From assembly GCA_022410635.1 (NCBI GenBank), contig JAJVDF010000046.1, positions 516,915-580,914 on the forward strand: DNA of 64,000 nt. The letters are read 5' to 3'. Positions 10,481-22,790 of this stretch are shown in pieces; the first letter of the stretch is position 1, and every line of letters starts with the position of its first letter. The position numbers and the translations under genes are program-made. Under the pieces are notes generated by a model. That model ran no database searches. It was not told the origin of the DNA and saw nothing but the letters and a program-made list of their open reading frames with translations. The DNA comes from Tretioscincus oriximinensis (lineage: Eukaryota > Chordata > Lepidosauria > Squamata > Gymnophthalmidae).

Positions 10481-11740
10481 CTCTTCACCAATTATCCAAA
10501 TGTATAAAAGAGAGTGCTGAATGCATCTCATAAGAGAGACTGTTCCATTTTATCATCAAGAATGCTCTTTGATGGCTTCACCTCCACAACTAATTAAGGG
10601 AGTTGTATTGCCAAGAGACCTCATCAGTAGATCATTGGACATGGGATATTTGAAGCCAAAGCTATTCAGAATGTTATAATTTGAAGCTCATTGGATTGAA
10701 ATGGAATTCTCACCTCCATGTTGTGACAGGGATTCCAAGTGAGCAGAAGAGTCACTTGCTTCCACCCTGCGCAGGATGCAGTAAAAGCTTTCTGTATACA
10801 NTATAAGAAATATGTCTCATTGCTCAAACAATTCAGCAGGTAGGCCTTTATTTCTGTTTTATACAGGTCTGTGTTGAATTTAATCCTTAGTTTCAGCACT
10901 GCATTAAAAAATAAGTCCTTGATTGCACTATTTTCTTTAATAATATTCAGTTAGTGTGAGTCTTCTTTTATTCCATTTTGATTTGAATGTCTCTGAAACT
11001 AAAAAATGTAATGTTCTGATAAAATTTAAAATAATAATTTCTTAGTGTGTTGTGATCTCAACCTCGCTTTCAGTTTACTTTCAAATATAATTTTATTGCT
11101 ATGTCTGATTAAATTTCTCCTTAATGAATGATTTTTGCTGTAGGAATTGCAAAATGTATACAAGAATCAGAAAACAGTAAAAGAGTGGCAGTTCTCGGTT
11201 GGATGTCTGTTGTGTAACGCTTCATCTGCTTCATGATTTTATTTTTAACAATATTGGACAGTTGTGTTTGTTTCATTACTATGTGTATGCTGATGGGAAA
11301 TTAAGATGTATAGTACGTTAGATAAGCTAATATAAATAGCTAATCTGCTGGAGGTTAAGGTAGTGAAAATGTTAGCATTTCCAGTTAGAGTAGATGGCAT
11401 TTGGGTTCACACCCTGAATTGTTCGGCTTTAAAAATCATTTAGGCAATTGTAAAAATATTGTCTCAGAGCTGAGATGATTTTTATAAAGCCTCAGATTCC
11501 TTTCCAACATGGAGCATATTCTAAAATTCAAAACTTCTGTTTTCTTAGTGTTCCTAGTCTCATTTCCTCCACCTTTCCTGTTTGGACCAATGCTGGATTA
11601 AAGAGACATTATTCCTTGTGTCTAGTTGTGGGCAGTATGGCTGCTATGGTATTTAGATTACTGAATTCAGGGAGAATAGTGCTTTGGATATGGTTGCTCC
11701 AGTTCCGTTTACGGTATGCTAACTAGATCAATTTGCCCAT
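10481..11740. other. No gene recognised
   Basis: AT-rich DNA. The open frame at 11475-11726 has no supporting domain or splice structure. Confidence 0.55.
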
Positions 11741-12145
11741 ATCGACCTGCCAATGCCTTAAAATGTGCAGAGGAAGCTCGTCTAATTGTACTATCAGTCT
11801 CAGCAACAAAGGGAATGGGAACTTGCAGTAAGGCTTTCTTCATGGTGGGTCCCAAGTCTTGGATCCCACCACTGAGAAAGCTCTAGCCCAGGTTCCCATT
11901 CCCTTTGTTTCCGAGACTGATAATACAGTCAGGAGTGTGTGAGGTGTGTCAAACAACACAATATACATCCAGAAAATCTTTGAAGATGCACTTTAACCTG
12001 GCCTTTGCCTGAAGAAACAAACTTCCCCATCTCCACTTTCAGGTACTGCAGATTTAATATGCCAGTTTTGTATCTTGTTTTTATTGTTNTTAACCACTCG
12101 GAGACTTTCAAGTATATGGTTTAAAAATGTAAAACAAATAAATGA
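11741..12145 (+). mobile_element. Degraded LINE 3' end with SINE-like tail
   Basis: Ends with CCACTCGGAGACTTTCAAGT...AAATAAATGA (12095-12145), a mutated version of the shared tail. The 5' part contains the long palindrome at 11788-11926. Confidence 0.5.
11788..11926. repeat. 139-bp imperfect palindrome
   Basis: Arms 11788-11856 and 11858-11926 are reverse complements at about 80% of positions around one central base (T at 11857). The outer part is best conserved: TATCAGTCTC and AACAAAGGGAATGGGAAC occur in both arms. It would fold as one long hairpin. Confidence 0.9.
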
Positions 12146-13021
12146 AAGAAAGTGTGTGGTTGTGGGACTGGTATTCATTCGTGTGCAGTACAGATGCTAT
12201 TAGAGCAATTTCTGAATGACAGCTCCTAGAAGGAATGAGGGATTTAGGGTTGTATTGAAGTGTAGAAAACAGTCTTGAAAACACGTTATGGAGAATTGGT
12301 GTGTTCTCCATTCAGTTTGTCACGTTCTCCTGTTCCTCACCTTTTTCTGTTGCTGTAGAGAAGTCAGGTAAATAACACAGAGCGCTAACAAACACAGCTC
12401 TCATGGTTTGCTAATGCCGAATTTCAGTCCACACAAATTTAAAAGGAATTTGTTTTTCCAAGCCACAGATTAACTTGTAAAAAGGGTTGAAATCCTCTGT
12501 TTTGAAAAGCAGCCAGTCCTTTCTNAAGAGAGCAGGGAATCTCCTCCTTAAAAAAATGTATGGCAACTAAAACAAGCACAAACAAATAGTTATCAAAGTT
12601 GTCTCTGTGGAAAGTTGCCTGGTGTGTTGGTGTCCCTCTATGAATTGAAAGAGTCAGCTGAATCATCATAAAAATTTTATGTTAGATCATCAAGGCAACA
12701 TTTGTCTGCTGCTATGGCAACGGATACCAGTACGAAAATCACCTACTTTCATTGTTTTCTAGCATGAATCACTTTCTAAGGAGAATTTAAATGGTTTCTG
12801 TTGCGTATTAAGATGATTTGTCACTATAGAATACAATGTAGTTGGTGTCTTGTTCGGAATATTAAGATATTATTTGGAAAGCACTCTTCCGACAAGGAAG
12901 TATTTCTGTGGGATATGCCTGAAGGCTTCTATGCCACCAAGGGGGCAATATTAGGGATGAGGGTTTTGTTGAGAATCTCAATGTGTGATTCTGATAGGTT
13001 TCTAATGTTTTTTAAAAATTA
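12146..13021. other. No gene or clear repeat recognised
   Basis: AT-rich DNA with short open frames only. Confidence 0.55.
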
Positions 13022-13520
13022 AATGTTTTTTTTAAATATATCAGCATTCAAAATGCAAAACATAAATAAAACAAAATAAAAATAACTAAAAAAAATCAAA
13101 TACATATTATAGATATAGTGTTTCATTCTATCTTTAGTTTATTATATCTATAGACCTGTGCAAAGTTAAATTAATGTACATGTACATAGTAAAAAAACAT
13201 ACATATATGCTTTTCAGATACACCCATCTGCCTCCAATGTATGTAAAGTGTCAAATAATGCATCCCATCCCTCCAAAATGGGATTATGCACTCTAGGCTT
13301 TCTAAGACAGGATTTGCCTTAGGACAGTTATAAACCGGCACCTCCCATATCTTTCTGTCTCGCTCCTCTTTAAAGAAGCGATGTTTCTATTACTTTGGTA
13401 GAACAGTTTTTGCTTCGTATAATAAATGGTGTAATAAGTGCTTGATGGTTTATTTAATGGCAATCCCCCAAAATTGTGTAGTTTGGGATTATTTGTAACC
13501 TAGATTTCAGGTTTGTAGAT
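13022..13520 (-). repeat. AT-rich interspersed repeat-like segment
   Basis: Starts with a T-run and a CAAAATGCAAAACATAAATA region, then a long AT-rich stretch with no stable coding. Similar T-run plus AAACAnATAAA openings occur near 27178, 43105, 44470 and 50723, consistent with reversed 3' ends of an A-tailed retroelement family. Confidence 0.35.
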
Positions 13521-15340
13521 TATAATCTATTTGAAATGTTCAAAGTACAAATTCATCTGTTCATGTCACTATATATATAGCCTAGATAAGGATATTGTAA
13601 ACTGTATTCTTGCTCTCTCAGTGGCATTCGGTGTATGCCTAAATTAAAACATACGGTTCTTTTGCTTGATAGTAACCCAAATCTTTATGCTGTTGTGCAT
13701 CTTATACAGAAGGATATCAGAGATTTTGTTGCNAGCACAAAAAAGAGTGTTATAGTTATGAATTGTCGAATCTTCACAACTTACCAAGCCTCTGCTTTTA
13801 GGCTGTTCTGTGTGTAGATTAGAATCCATTAAGTTACGCTCCAGCTGTGAGAATTTCTGACTTTATGATACTGCTTTTCCTGTTACTGGTTGTAGTAGAT
13901 TCATTTACCATTCATAACTAGTATATTTATATATACACAATTTAAACATATACCTACAATATATTAAAAACATTTAAACCTGTCTAAAATGTATCTGAAA
14001 TAATCAACCTTCAGCTAGTCTTACATCATTGAAAAGATGTGTCTCAAATTTAGATTATATCTCGATGGCATTAACAAAAATCCGGCCATTCCCCTTATTA
14101 TATTTGGGTTTGCTAACTGCTGGAATATGCAATTGTCATTTATTCTTTCTGGTTTTAACCTTATCAGTGATAGAATAGAATGTTTCAAGCACAACACTCT
14201 GGTTGAGCTCACACAAGGGGAAAAAAGGGATCCAAAGCTGCTTGGATATGAGCTGGCCACTTGCGTTTTTCTTTAAATCCTCATGGAAAACAGATTGCTC
14301 AAGCTCAGACGGCACAGCAATGTATTTTCTGAATGAAGTTTACTCGGAAAACTGTCACCATTCCAGCTTAACGCAATTTGCATTAAGTGAACTCTGACAA
14401 CAGTTTTGCTGTGAGCTCTGATAGGAGCTGGGACTGGAACTTTGGGGGTCTTCTTCTCCTCTTTTTTTACAGAGTCAATTGAAGGCTGCAAACAGCTTCC
14501 AAACCTTTTTCCTGTAGCCGTGGATTCAGTACAAAAGATGTTAAATCAGCTATTTACAGCCTTCGATCGGCTCCATAAAAAAGGGGGGGAAAGAGATCTG
14601 CTTACATCTCCTGTTGCCGTGGACTGCAGGCTTTTTTTGGGGGGGGGGGGGTGTCCTCTTGCCTTTCCCCAAAAAACTCCAAAGACATGTATGTGGGCAT
14701 TTAAACTGGGCAGAAGATGACAGAAAGCAGCGGAGGGAATCCCAGTTCACTTTGCTACTTTCTACTCCTTTTTTAAGCGCCCTTGGGAGAATCGGCTTCA
14801 TTGTGAATAGTTTTGGTAAATTTACTACTCCGGAGAGCAGAGGGTATAACATTATGGCAAGACTTGTAAGCATAAAATGTCTGTGTTCACTTAGGACAAG
14901 TAGAATTCAAATAGTTTTGGGTGAAATGGAATTTTACACCAATATTGAGTGTCTGTTACCTAAAGATTATCCCTGTGAGATCCAGATGCTAGATGCATTC
15001 CATTACTAATAAATTAGTTTTTTTTAGAGCCATTAATGATCAGGAATTCAGTTTAAAGTAGTATGAACATTTTTTCCCTTTAAAGATTTTATCCNGTTTG
15101 ATTGCTAGTTGGCAGTGAAGATGAATGAGGCTAAGTCTATTGGGACATTGATGAGTTTCATAAGCTTTAATCTTGTAATTCCAGCCTCTTGCTTCAATGG
15201 AGACCCAACCTGATTATAAGCGATTAATGCATCATGGGTATTTATTGTCATTGGAAGAGTTTCTGGAGCAGTGCCCTAAGATAGAGCTGCCAGTATAAAC
15301 AACAACAGTTTCTGCTAACTAGTTTCACTGATTATTTCAG
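13521..15340. other. No gene recognised; G-run and duplicated phrase
   Basis: Contains a G homopolymer at 14640-14650 and a local repeat in 14460-14630 (phrases of the type CCTGTAGCCGTGGA / CCTGTTGCCGTGGA). Open frames here cross homopolymers and are not convincing. Confidence 0.5.
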
Positions 15341-15344
15341 AGCA

Positions 15345-15535
15345 GTGGAATTAGCCCTTCTCTCCCTTGCTCCCATCCGTGCCTCCAGCTGCTCCCTTGC
15401 CCCCTCTTTCTTTCATTCCTTATTTCCATTTTCCTTTCCTTCCTCCTTTCTTTCCTTTATTTTTTTTCTTTACCTTCCTTCCTTCCATCTTTCATCCATT
15501 CTTTCCTTTATTCTTCCTTCCTCCCTTTCCCTCCT
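15345..15535. repeat. CT-rich (TTCC/TTTC) low-complexity tract
   Basis: Pyrimidine-rich imperfect TTCC and CTTT repeats, like the tract at 1303-1405. Confidence 0.85.
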
Positions 15536-15582
15536 AGTACCGGGATAAGTACATTCACTTTTTACATTTTTATTATTATTTT

Positions 15583-15795
15583 GTTATTATTTATTTATTT
15601 GTACTTATATCCTGCCCTATACCCGAAGGTCTCAGGGCGGCCAACCATAGGATGGTGCACATAGCTTTTTTTGCTTTCTCCTGTGGTGTAGAACTCCTGA
15701 GAGAGTTCAAAGAACTGTGACTGACCCAAGGTCACCCAGTTGGCTTTTGTGGAGGAGTGGGGAATCGAACCGGGAGACTACCAGGTCCACCTGGT
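15583..15795 (-). mobile_element. tRNA-headed SINE, second copy
   Basis: Begins with (TTTA)n and CCTGCCCTATACCCGAAGGTC and ends with GGGGAATCGAACCGGGAGAC, the reversed B box, then the head at ACCAGGTCCACC. Same family as 5484-5745. Confidence 0.8.
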
Positions 15796-16035
15796 AGACT
15801 TCCACCATTTATTACTTTCCTCTGTTTTCTGCCTTTACACAGTTTCTAACCCAGGATTCTGGTCTCTGGAGCCTGCCAAAATTTTGAGTCCTTTCATTGG
15901 TCATTATACTATGGAATATTGAACTTTCCCACATGCCTTTTATTACTTAAGATATTATTGCTTTGTCACATGTTCTGGTATTCATAGAACTTTTGAGTAT
16001 AGGGCAGAATATAAATGTAGATAAATAAATGCTTC
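15796..16035. mobile_element. Decayed SINE/LINE tail
   Basis: GAACTTTTGAGTATAGGGCAG...ATAAATGTAGATAAATAAATG at about 15985-16030 is a diverged + strand copy of the shared tail. Confidence 0.4.
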
Positions 16036-16940
16036 TAGTAGTAAAANTACTGCTTTTAAATCTTTCTTTTGGCGTCTTAAGTGAGTGGTTCCTGTTATAT
16101 CTCATTAATACTATATGTTGTAATGTTGAGAATAATTAGGCTTTTCCGACCAAATCTGAACCTAACCTATTTGATATATTATTGCTGTGGCATTTTCAGG
16201 AAAGTTAAGTAAGATTGCAGAACAGAAGGAGAAATACTTTGTTATAGATGGAGTGTTCCATGAACTTTGCAGCTATGCAAAAATCTGAATCTGGGTCTCC
16301 CATGCTGAATCCGACACTTAATTTACCACACTCCCTTCACTTGAGCAGCATATGCCTGTTCCTGTTGTTTTTAATTTGAAAAAGCACCTGTTTCTGATCT
16401 TGGAAGATGGTTAGATTCTTCCATTGTAGTTACATTGTTTTTCCTAAACTTAAGGTTAGTTTCTTTGCATCTGGGGATCCTGTGTCTTAGTAGATCAAAG
16501 AATGTACTTGTTTTGCTCACGGAAAGGAGTAAAAACCACTAAGGAATTTTCATATCAGTAGCAGGTTATGTTTTGCAACTGAAGTTTGTGGTTTTCTTTT
16601 ACAGGCAATATAGATTAATGAAATATTTATAATGGGATTTTCCCCCTTCCTGTTCTGTAACTGACTCATACCATAATGATTCTTAATTTTTATTCACAAA
16701 CTATTCAAGTTTCAGAAGTGTTTGCATTTTTCTCTTGACCTATTCCTGGGAAGTCTCAAAGTCGTAGAACCAGTTTAAAAAGACCATTAAAAACGAAGTA
16801 ACTTAAGACAATAAACAAGGTAACCTACAAAGGGAGAAACGGTTGTTTACTTCGGCTAAAAAGATGTGTCTAAAATATTTAGCGCAGATAAATATTTTTC
16901 TGCATTCTGGAAGCTATCTCAGAACAGGTTCTTTGTTGCA
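16036..16940. other. No gene or clear repeat recognised
   Basis: AT-rich non-coding DNA, presumed leader intron or upstream region of SGMS1. Confidence 0.5.
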
Positions 16941-17725
16941 CTAATTGTTAACAGAGGTGGCACTACTTAGAGGTCTTCATTTGCAGATTGTTTACAAATT
17001 GACAAACAACACATTGTTTTAGGATCAGCATGATACGTGCAGTCTTGCTGCTGTGTTTTGTCTTTGTCATCAACATAGACTACATTACAGTAATCCAGTT
17101 TGCCACGGCTCAGAGATCTGTCTCTTAAGAAAAGTAGTAATTGGTAAATGAGTCTGAGTTGAAGGTAGACGCTATCATCTGAACCTCCAATATCTATAGC
17201 AAGTCCAGATAATTAGTTTACTCCAACCTTTTAGTTGTTACCATCTTCTTTAGACTTTTGCCCTAGAAGAGTCTACTAGGAACTGGGCAATAAATAATTC
17301 AATATTCTTGGTTCTAAGAAAGGCATTTTATGAGACCTACAAGTCCTCATGTTGCCTATATTACCAGTTACAGCTAAACCGTAACCGCCCTGTTGGGCTA
17401 ATAATCCAAGGTGTTTATTATTGGCTGGACCCTTGCAAGCAGTTTGCCACTGTTCTCACATTTTAATAATTGAAACTGATCAGTAGTTACAGGTCCAAGG
17501 AATTCTGTTTGCAAGCTCCCATTGTAGGTCATAACTGGATACTGTTTTCCTCTCACATACTTTTNTGGCCTCAGTGTGAAGTCATGAAAATGTTTCTAAA
17601 GTATCCAGCTTCTTTTGAGGCCACTATTATTGTTTTAGTGGGGATTTTTAACATTCAGTTTTACTTTTGTAATCTGCCCTGAGACTTTTGGATATAGGAT
17701 GGAATAAAAATACATATAATTACAT
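16941..17725 (+). mobile_element. Old LINE 3' region ending in the shared tail
   Basis: Contains CTACATTACAGTAATCCAGT (17078), a phrase common in old reptile LINE 3' UTRs, and ends with CTGCCCTGAGACTTTTGG...GGAATAAAAATAC (17673-17715). Diverged and non-coding. Confidence 0.45.
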
Positions 17726-17758
17726 AATTAATAATAAGTCTTATGCTGACAGCAATTT

Positions 17759-17789
17759 TAATGTGTGTCATTTTATTTGACACACATTA
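17759..17789. other. Hairpin, 12-bp perfect arms with 7-nt loop
   Basis: TAATGTGTGTCA (17759-17770) and TGACACACATTA (17778-17789) are exact reverse complements. It lies 72 bp before the predicted leader exon. Confidence 0.8.
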
Positions 17790-17860
17790 GTGGTAGATCT
17801 ATGGGAATGTATAAGCCACTAAAATACTCTGTTTTTAAACAATCATGTTTCTTTTCTTAG

Positions 17861-17935
17861 GAACCAAATTAGAGGGATGACATCAAGGAATTAAAAGAAT
17901 GGGTTGCCGCTCTGTGTTTTCAAGAAACAAGAGAG
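17861..17935 (+). other. SGMS1: Predicted internal 5' UTR exon of SGMS1
   Basis: A 75-bp segment has a pyrimidine-rich acceptor (TTTCTTTTCTTAG) directly before it and a strong donor (GAG then GTAAGA) directly after it. Its last 37 bases open a reading frame that continues without a break into the next exon at 36318. It is internal, because an acceptor precedes it, so the promoter and first exon must lie further upstream, probably outside the window. Mammalian SGMS1 has several far-upstream leader exons, which fits. The call rests on splice sites and frame continuity only; transcript data would settle it. Confidence 0.6.
17899..17935 (+). CDS. Upstream ORF in SGMS1 leader, exon 1 part (12 codons plus 1 base)
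   Basis: ATG at 17899 has A at -3 and G at +4, a strong initiation context. The frame reads MGCRSVFSRNKR and splits its next codon G/AA across the intron. Joined to 36318-36484 it gives a 67-residue protein. The start Met-Gly-Cys followed by basic residues resembles lipid-modified N-termini (N-myristoylation at Gly2, palmitoylation at Cys3), although residue 6 is Val rather than the preferred Ser or Thr. It could be a translated microprotein, a regulatory uORF limiting SGMS1 translation, or chance. No known family was recognised. Confidence 0.5.
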
Positions 17936-18639
17936 GTAAGATAATATGGATGTTATAAAATTGATGATAATAAATAAACAAGTTACATTCCAGAATAAAT
18001 ACTGATGTAAACTCGTATTTCCATCCTTGTTTATCTCACTAACATTACAAACTTTAATAGTTCTAGTTTATGTAAAGATCTTTTCAGAGATCAAGACATA
18101 TTAAGCAAGTACAAATTATTATTTTGATATATTCTGCTAACTTCCTCTCATCATATTTTCTTTTCAAAGACATAAAAGCTAGACCTAGAACAAACTGCCT
18201 ATTATAGTTACATCTCATTCTTATGTCAAAGTGTTACTCTAATATGTACCACAATATTTTTCCTGAAGTTAATTTCATATATCTTAGCATGAAGCAGGAC
18301 ATCTGGAGTGTTGTAAGCAGTGTTGCAATGGGAGAAAACCTTTGTTTGAATGGTAATCTATATTTTTTATTGGAGTTTAGTGCTTGAGAGTCAGAGGCTG
18401 GTTATCAGCATTTTAGTAAGTTAAAAAAGGAAGTGATATCATTTCCTTGTTAGTTCTCATAAAAGAATGGTATGTGTTACTAAATCTGAGCTGAGAAAAC
18501 TATCCTTGCAATCGGATCTTGCTTAAAAATATGAAACACCACTAGTACTGATACTTCTCTGTCAGTTATCATATTCAGCAGATATCATTTCTTGTTATGC
18601 ACATGCAAGCAAACTATTTGTTCTTGATAGGCTTTAATT

Positions 18640-18985
18640 CTAGCAAGAGAATCTTGTAGCACCTTAGAGACTAACAAGAAAGCTCAGTAATAATGAGCTT
18701 TTTTAGACTTAAGGGCTGTTCAGAAACTGAGCCTTATTTTGGGGATATCAGCTTGTTGTACAGAATATTGCTGGTCCTTGAGAAGATCTGCCGTAATCTG
18801 AAATAGCCCACCAATGGCAGGCTCCTACTCTAGGAAATATCCCAGAAAAAGATCCAGTGCAGAAAGGGTCTCAGTCTACTTTTTCAGATGCAACATCTAA
18901 AGAAGCAGACTTGGTATACAAAAGCACATGCTATCAGCTTTTTTTCTTTATTGTCTCAAGTGCTACAAGACCTCTTGCTGGAAAT
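18640..18985. mobile_element. Two Penelope-type terminal fragments in opposite orientation
   Basis: 18640-18712 (+) has CTTGTAGCACCTTAGAGACT; 18870-18985 (-) reads, in reverse, CTTGTAGCACTTGAGACAAT and the GCATGTGCTTTTGTA-type phrase. Both correspond to the end region of the Penelope-like element at 6183. They are separated by about 160 bp of unrelated DNA. Confidence 0.55.
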
Positions 18986-20667
18986 TTTGAACATGGCTAC
19001 TTTTCTGAATTCTATCAAGGGCAGACTGTATGATGACTTATATAGGGAACCCAGGGAAAAGATCATGAAATGATGCAAGGCCAGGTGGGAAAAAGAACCT
19101 AGATTTGTGGCTGGACGAGAAAAATGCATGTGTGTGCTCCTTTGTAAGATGTTCTCACATACACACTTTTGACTCCCATCTACCTTTTCACTGACGGTCA
19201 CAGTGATAGAAAATAGATTTTCTCCCCTCTCTGGACAGTTTGTATTTAATGAAATATAGCTAGGTGCATTCCTATTTCTTCCCATGACAATGTTATAAGT
19301 GATATTCTGAGTATAAAATTAAGCAGCTGTGCATAATAGTTAGCAATTGAAGTACTTCTTCCTCATATCTTTTGACACCATAAAAATGTATTTCTTTTTT
19401 AAAGCATTTAATAAAGATATATGTGGAGAACATACGCACATTTAGATTGATAACCAGTCAAAAGCATTCACTATCAGATTATGTGATGCAGAATTTTTCA
19501 AAGTAACTCTGATCATGAGAGCCAAGTTTTCATCATATTCTTGATGGAAAATACTCTATTGGGAACTTTTAAGGATTTGAAATGAATATATGTATGAAAT
19601 AAATGTTCAACATATGTCCCTTTACAAATTTTATATGGGAAGTTTTTTTATTCCTAGAGACAAATCCTAAAGATATCTGAACAAAGTATTTAAATTCAGA
19701 GTAACTGGTAATCAGAGAGGTGGGTCAGTGGTGCAATCTGCTTAAAGCGTAGAGATGATTAATTCTTTTTTCATCTAAGTGGATTAATTAAGAATGTAAG
19801 GTTTGACCTTGCTGTATTAGGAAAGAAGCCCTGTTCCTCAATACGCTCAGAACTTGGTAGCATGGATAAGGCGAACTTCAAAAAAACTCAGTCCAGGAGT
19901 TATAAAAGAATTTTGTTGTTTATTGCAAAGCATAGAAAGTCCAAAAAATAAAGCATTCAATTCATTCCATGAGGAAGGCGTCTTGCAGTTCAAAGTACAG
20001 AAGAATAATTGCAAATAATACACACAAAATAATCTTGGCTTTGGGAAATGGCAAAGCATACTAAATCATTCTCTAACACTCACTAAACTATTCTCTTTCT
20101 TAGTTCCTTTCTGCTCTTATGTCAGGTGTTTCTCATTAACCAATTAACACTGTACCCATCCAGGTGATTTCATCCTGAGTCTTCTACCCCTCCTTATTCA
20201 AAATACNAATTAACAATAGCTGCTTTAACTTTGGTTCTCGTGAACTCTTGTTCCTGGTATCCTGTGAAATTGAATTCCAGGCTGTTACTCCCTAAAGTTT
20301 CACACATAAATCCTCCTTTCTTTACCAACTTAACAAGAATAGCTTCTAACAAAATGGCTATAGTATTACTAACTAACATTTTACATATCATTCTGTATAT
20401 AAACCTTGCAAAAATAAGAAGTAGGTTTGTCTACAAAACCGAATGCCACCTATCTTTTTCTTGTTAGTTACTATGAGACACCCCACCCTTGTTGAATTAA
20501 TTACTGTAAATTCACTCTTGATATGTAGGATTTCTTCTATCCTGAACCCTGAAATTCTGTGGTCTTGTCTATGTTCTGTTTTAAGATTTTCACATTTTTT
20601 GAGATCATCATTTTGTTTTTTTTAAAAAAAGGGGAAAAAAGATTTTTACCTGGTTGCAGCATTTCAA

Positions 20668-20812
20668 AGAAGTATTCGTGTTAGTCTGAATCTGGAATAT
20701 CTAACAAGAGTGTGTGTGGTGTTCCTGTAACACCTTGGCACTAATACGATAAAAGTAGTTAGCATGAGCATTTGTAGACAAGCCTACTGCTGCAAATGTT
20801 TAATTTCTGGAT
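20668..20812 (+). mobile_element. Penelope-type terminal fragment
   Basis: TATTCGTGTTAGTCTGAATC, then TGTAACACCTTGGCAC and TTAGCATGAGCATTTGTAGA: a diverged copy of the Penelope end sequence. Confidence 0.5.
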
Positions 20813-21584
20813 ANATTAAAAATAGGCTATACAGTTGAAAAAGTAATGAGATTCTTCAGCTGAACTCACAGCAGTTTCTATGTTTTATAAATCTGGAATT
20901 TAACCCTTATGAATATGTTTAATTCTATAATTCATTGTCTGAATCTACTTTGAGCTTGTTAAGGAATTTAGAAGTTTAGTTTTAGAGAAGTAAGGGAAAG
21001 AGGGCATTACACCATCTCTGCCCAATTGTTTTCACTTTAATACTTAATGGTCTAGGTATCTGCATTACAAAAAGAAAACAGACACTGTTTAATAAGAAAG
21101 TTATGTTATTCTTTGTTATTTTGAAAACTCTGTGCTTTGAATATCTGCAGAAAAATAAGAATAATGTTTTCTATCTTTCACAACTTAAGACAAAGAATTG
21201 TCGTTATTGTATAGAATTTTTCTACCAAAATGGGAATACTTGGTTTCTGCCTTCTTTTGTTGAAAGAAAGATTTATTTTTCACAGTGTGAAGAATAAAAC
21301 CTTCTTACAAAAGTAATAGATTTTCCAAATTTGGTTTTTACCTCTAACCTGTAATATCTTGCAGTATTTTAAATACGGATTTTAAGGGACCTTTTTTTAT
21401 AGAAGAGACTGTAGCTTATAAGCAGCACAAGCAGTCTTATCCTTAGAGGATTTCCACTTTGATCCCCACCTTTCCCTGGAATTGGCAAATCTACTCTCCA
21501 TCTCTACCAAGAAAACTGCATGTACTCTTAGAGATGCACCTAAATGTAATCAACTAGAAGTTGCCCATGACACAACATCAGTTT

Positions 21585-21793
21585 AGGCTGACCAGATGAC
21601 CCCTATGGGGGGGCGGTGGAAACCTGATTTTGCGTTGCCTCCCAGTTTTTCCTGAGGAAAATTTTTTAAAAAAAGAATTTTTTTTCAATAAAAAATCTTT
21701 TTGGAGAAAAAAAAAATAATCAGCAAAAAACGGGTGGCACTTCAAAACTGGGTTTCTACCACCCTCCCCAAAAAGGGGTCATCTGGTCAGCCT
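21585..21793. mobile_element. 209-bp MITE with long terminal inverted repeats
   Basis: Starts AGGCTGACCAGATGACCCC and ends with its reverse complement GGGGTCATCTGGTCAGCCT. Inversion continues inward in weaker form (GTGGAAACC...TTTTG against CAAAACTGGGTTTCTACCAC). Flanks are AGTTT on both sides (21580-21584 and 21794-21798), a 5-bp target duplication, or 3-bp GTT if the terminal TA is counted as element. Non-autonomous and non-coding. Relatives lie at 57066-57796. Superfamily uncertain (Harbinger- or hAT-like). Confidence 0.8.
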
Positions 21794-22582
21794 AGTTTAG
21801 ACTTTTATAAGAAATTTATACTTTCCAATGGATTTTCCATACTAGTTCATAAGAAAAACTGTAGTGCAGTTTTCTTCAAAACAAAAAGAATGACGTCATT
21901 TGCATTGTGAAACCAGATTGAGTTTGCTAAAAGAATGTAAAAAACAATTTACTGTGAAGTCCAGAAAGACCGGATTGTTGCATTTTAAAAAACCAGAATG
22001 TTTACATTCCTGAGATGTTCTGATATCACTCTTCCATACCAGTCTTTTCTGCAAGATAATATCCCTTTTCCTTAAATGTGTTATAAACTGTGTTACTAAC
22101 TCCCTCTGGTCAGCACTTGAACTGCTATATCAGTGTAAAAGCCTTAGTCTCTGTTATAAAAAAATTGAGCTAGATGTAACACATTGTCCAACTGAATACT
22201 TTGCTAATTGTTTCCTACTGGCTAACAATCGTTCTCTTTGTGCAGATCTTTTTTCCTTCTCAGTGACAATACAGATACAGTACTGTACTTCGATTATATG
22301 CACCCTTTNGTATGGTGCATGGTGGTTGGCTACAATGTCAAACTAAAGTCTGGGAACCCAAAATTCTCATTCTAACTTACTTACTAATCTCCCACTGTGT
22401 CCTTGAATCAGTTAGTACTTCCGAACATAATCTCCATCTCAATTTTAAAAAGTGTGAGGAAAAGAGAGTAATTTTTTCTCATTCTTTTACCACTTTAGAG
22501 AAAGATAGGATGTGCTGATACTTTTCTTAAACATATACTGAAACATGTTGTCTGGTATTTAAATTATTTAAACATAAAAAAT

Positions 22583-22790
22583 GTAAGAGAAGCCCTGCTG
22601 GTTTGTACCTCAGTTCACTTAGTCCAGCATCCTGTCTCACACAGTGACCCATTAATTTCCTATAGGCTCTTCAGGCAGAATATAAAGGTAGGAACCTTTA
22701 CCTGTCCTTCACTCCCTGCAAATGACATCCAAATGTCTCTCCAGCCTGGAGACAATATCTGGACATCCATACTAGTAGCCATTGATTGAT
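22583..22790 (-). mobile_element. CR1 3'-end fragment
   Basis: On the + strand it reads AGCCCTGCTGG...AGTCCAGCATCCTGTCTCAC, the reverse of the CR1 3' UTR also seen at 31520, 44088, 60690 and 61951. Confidence 0.65.
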
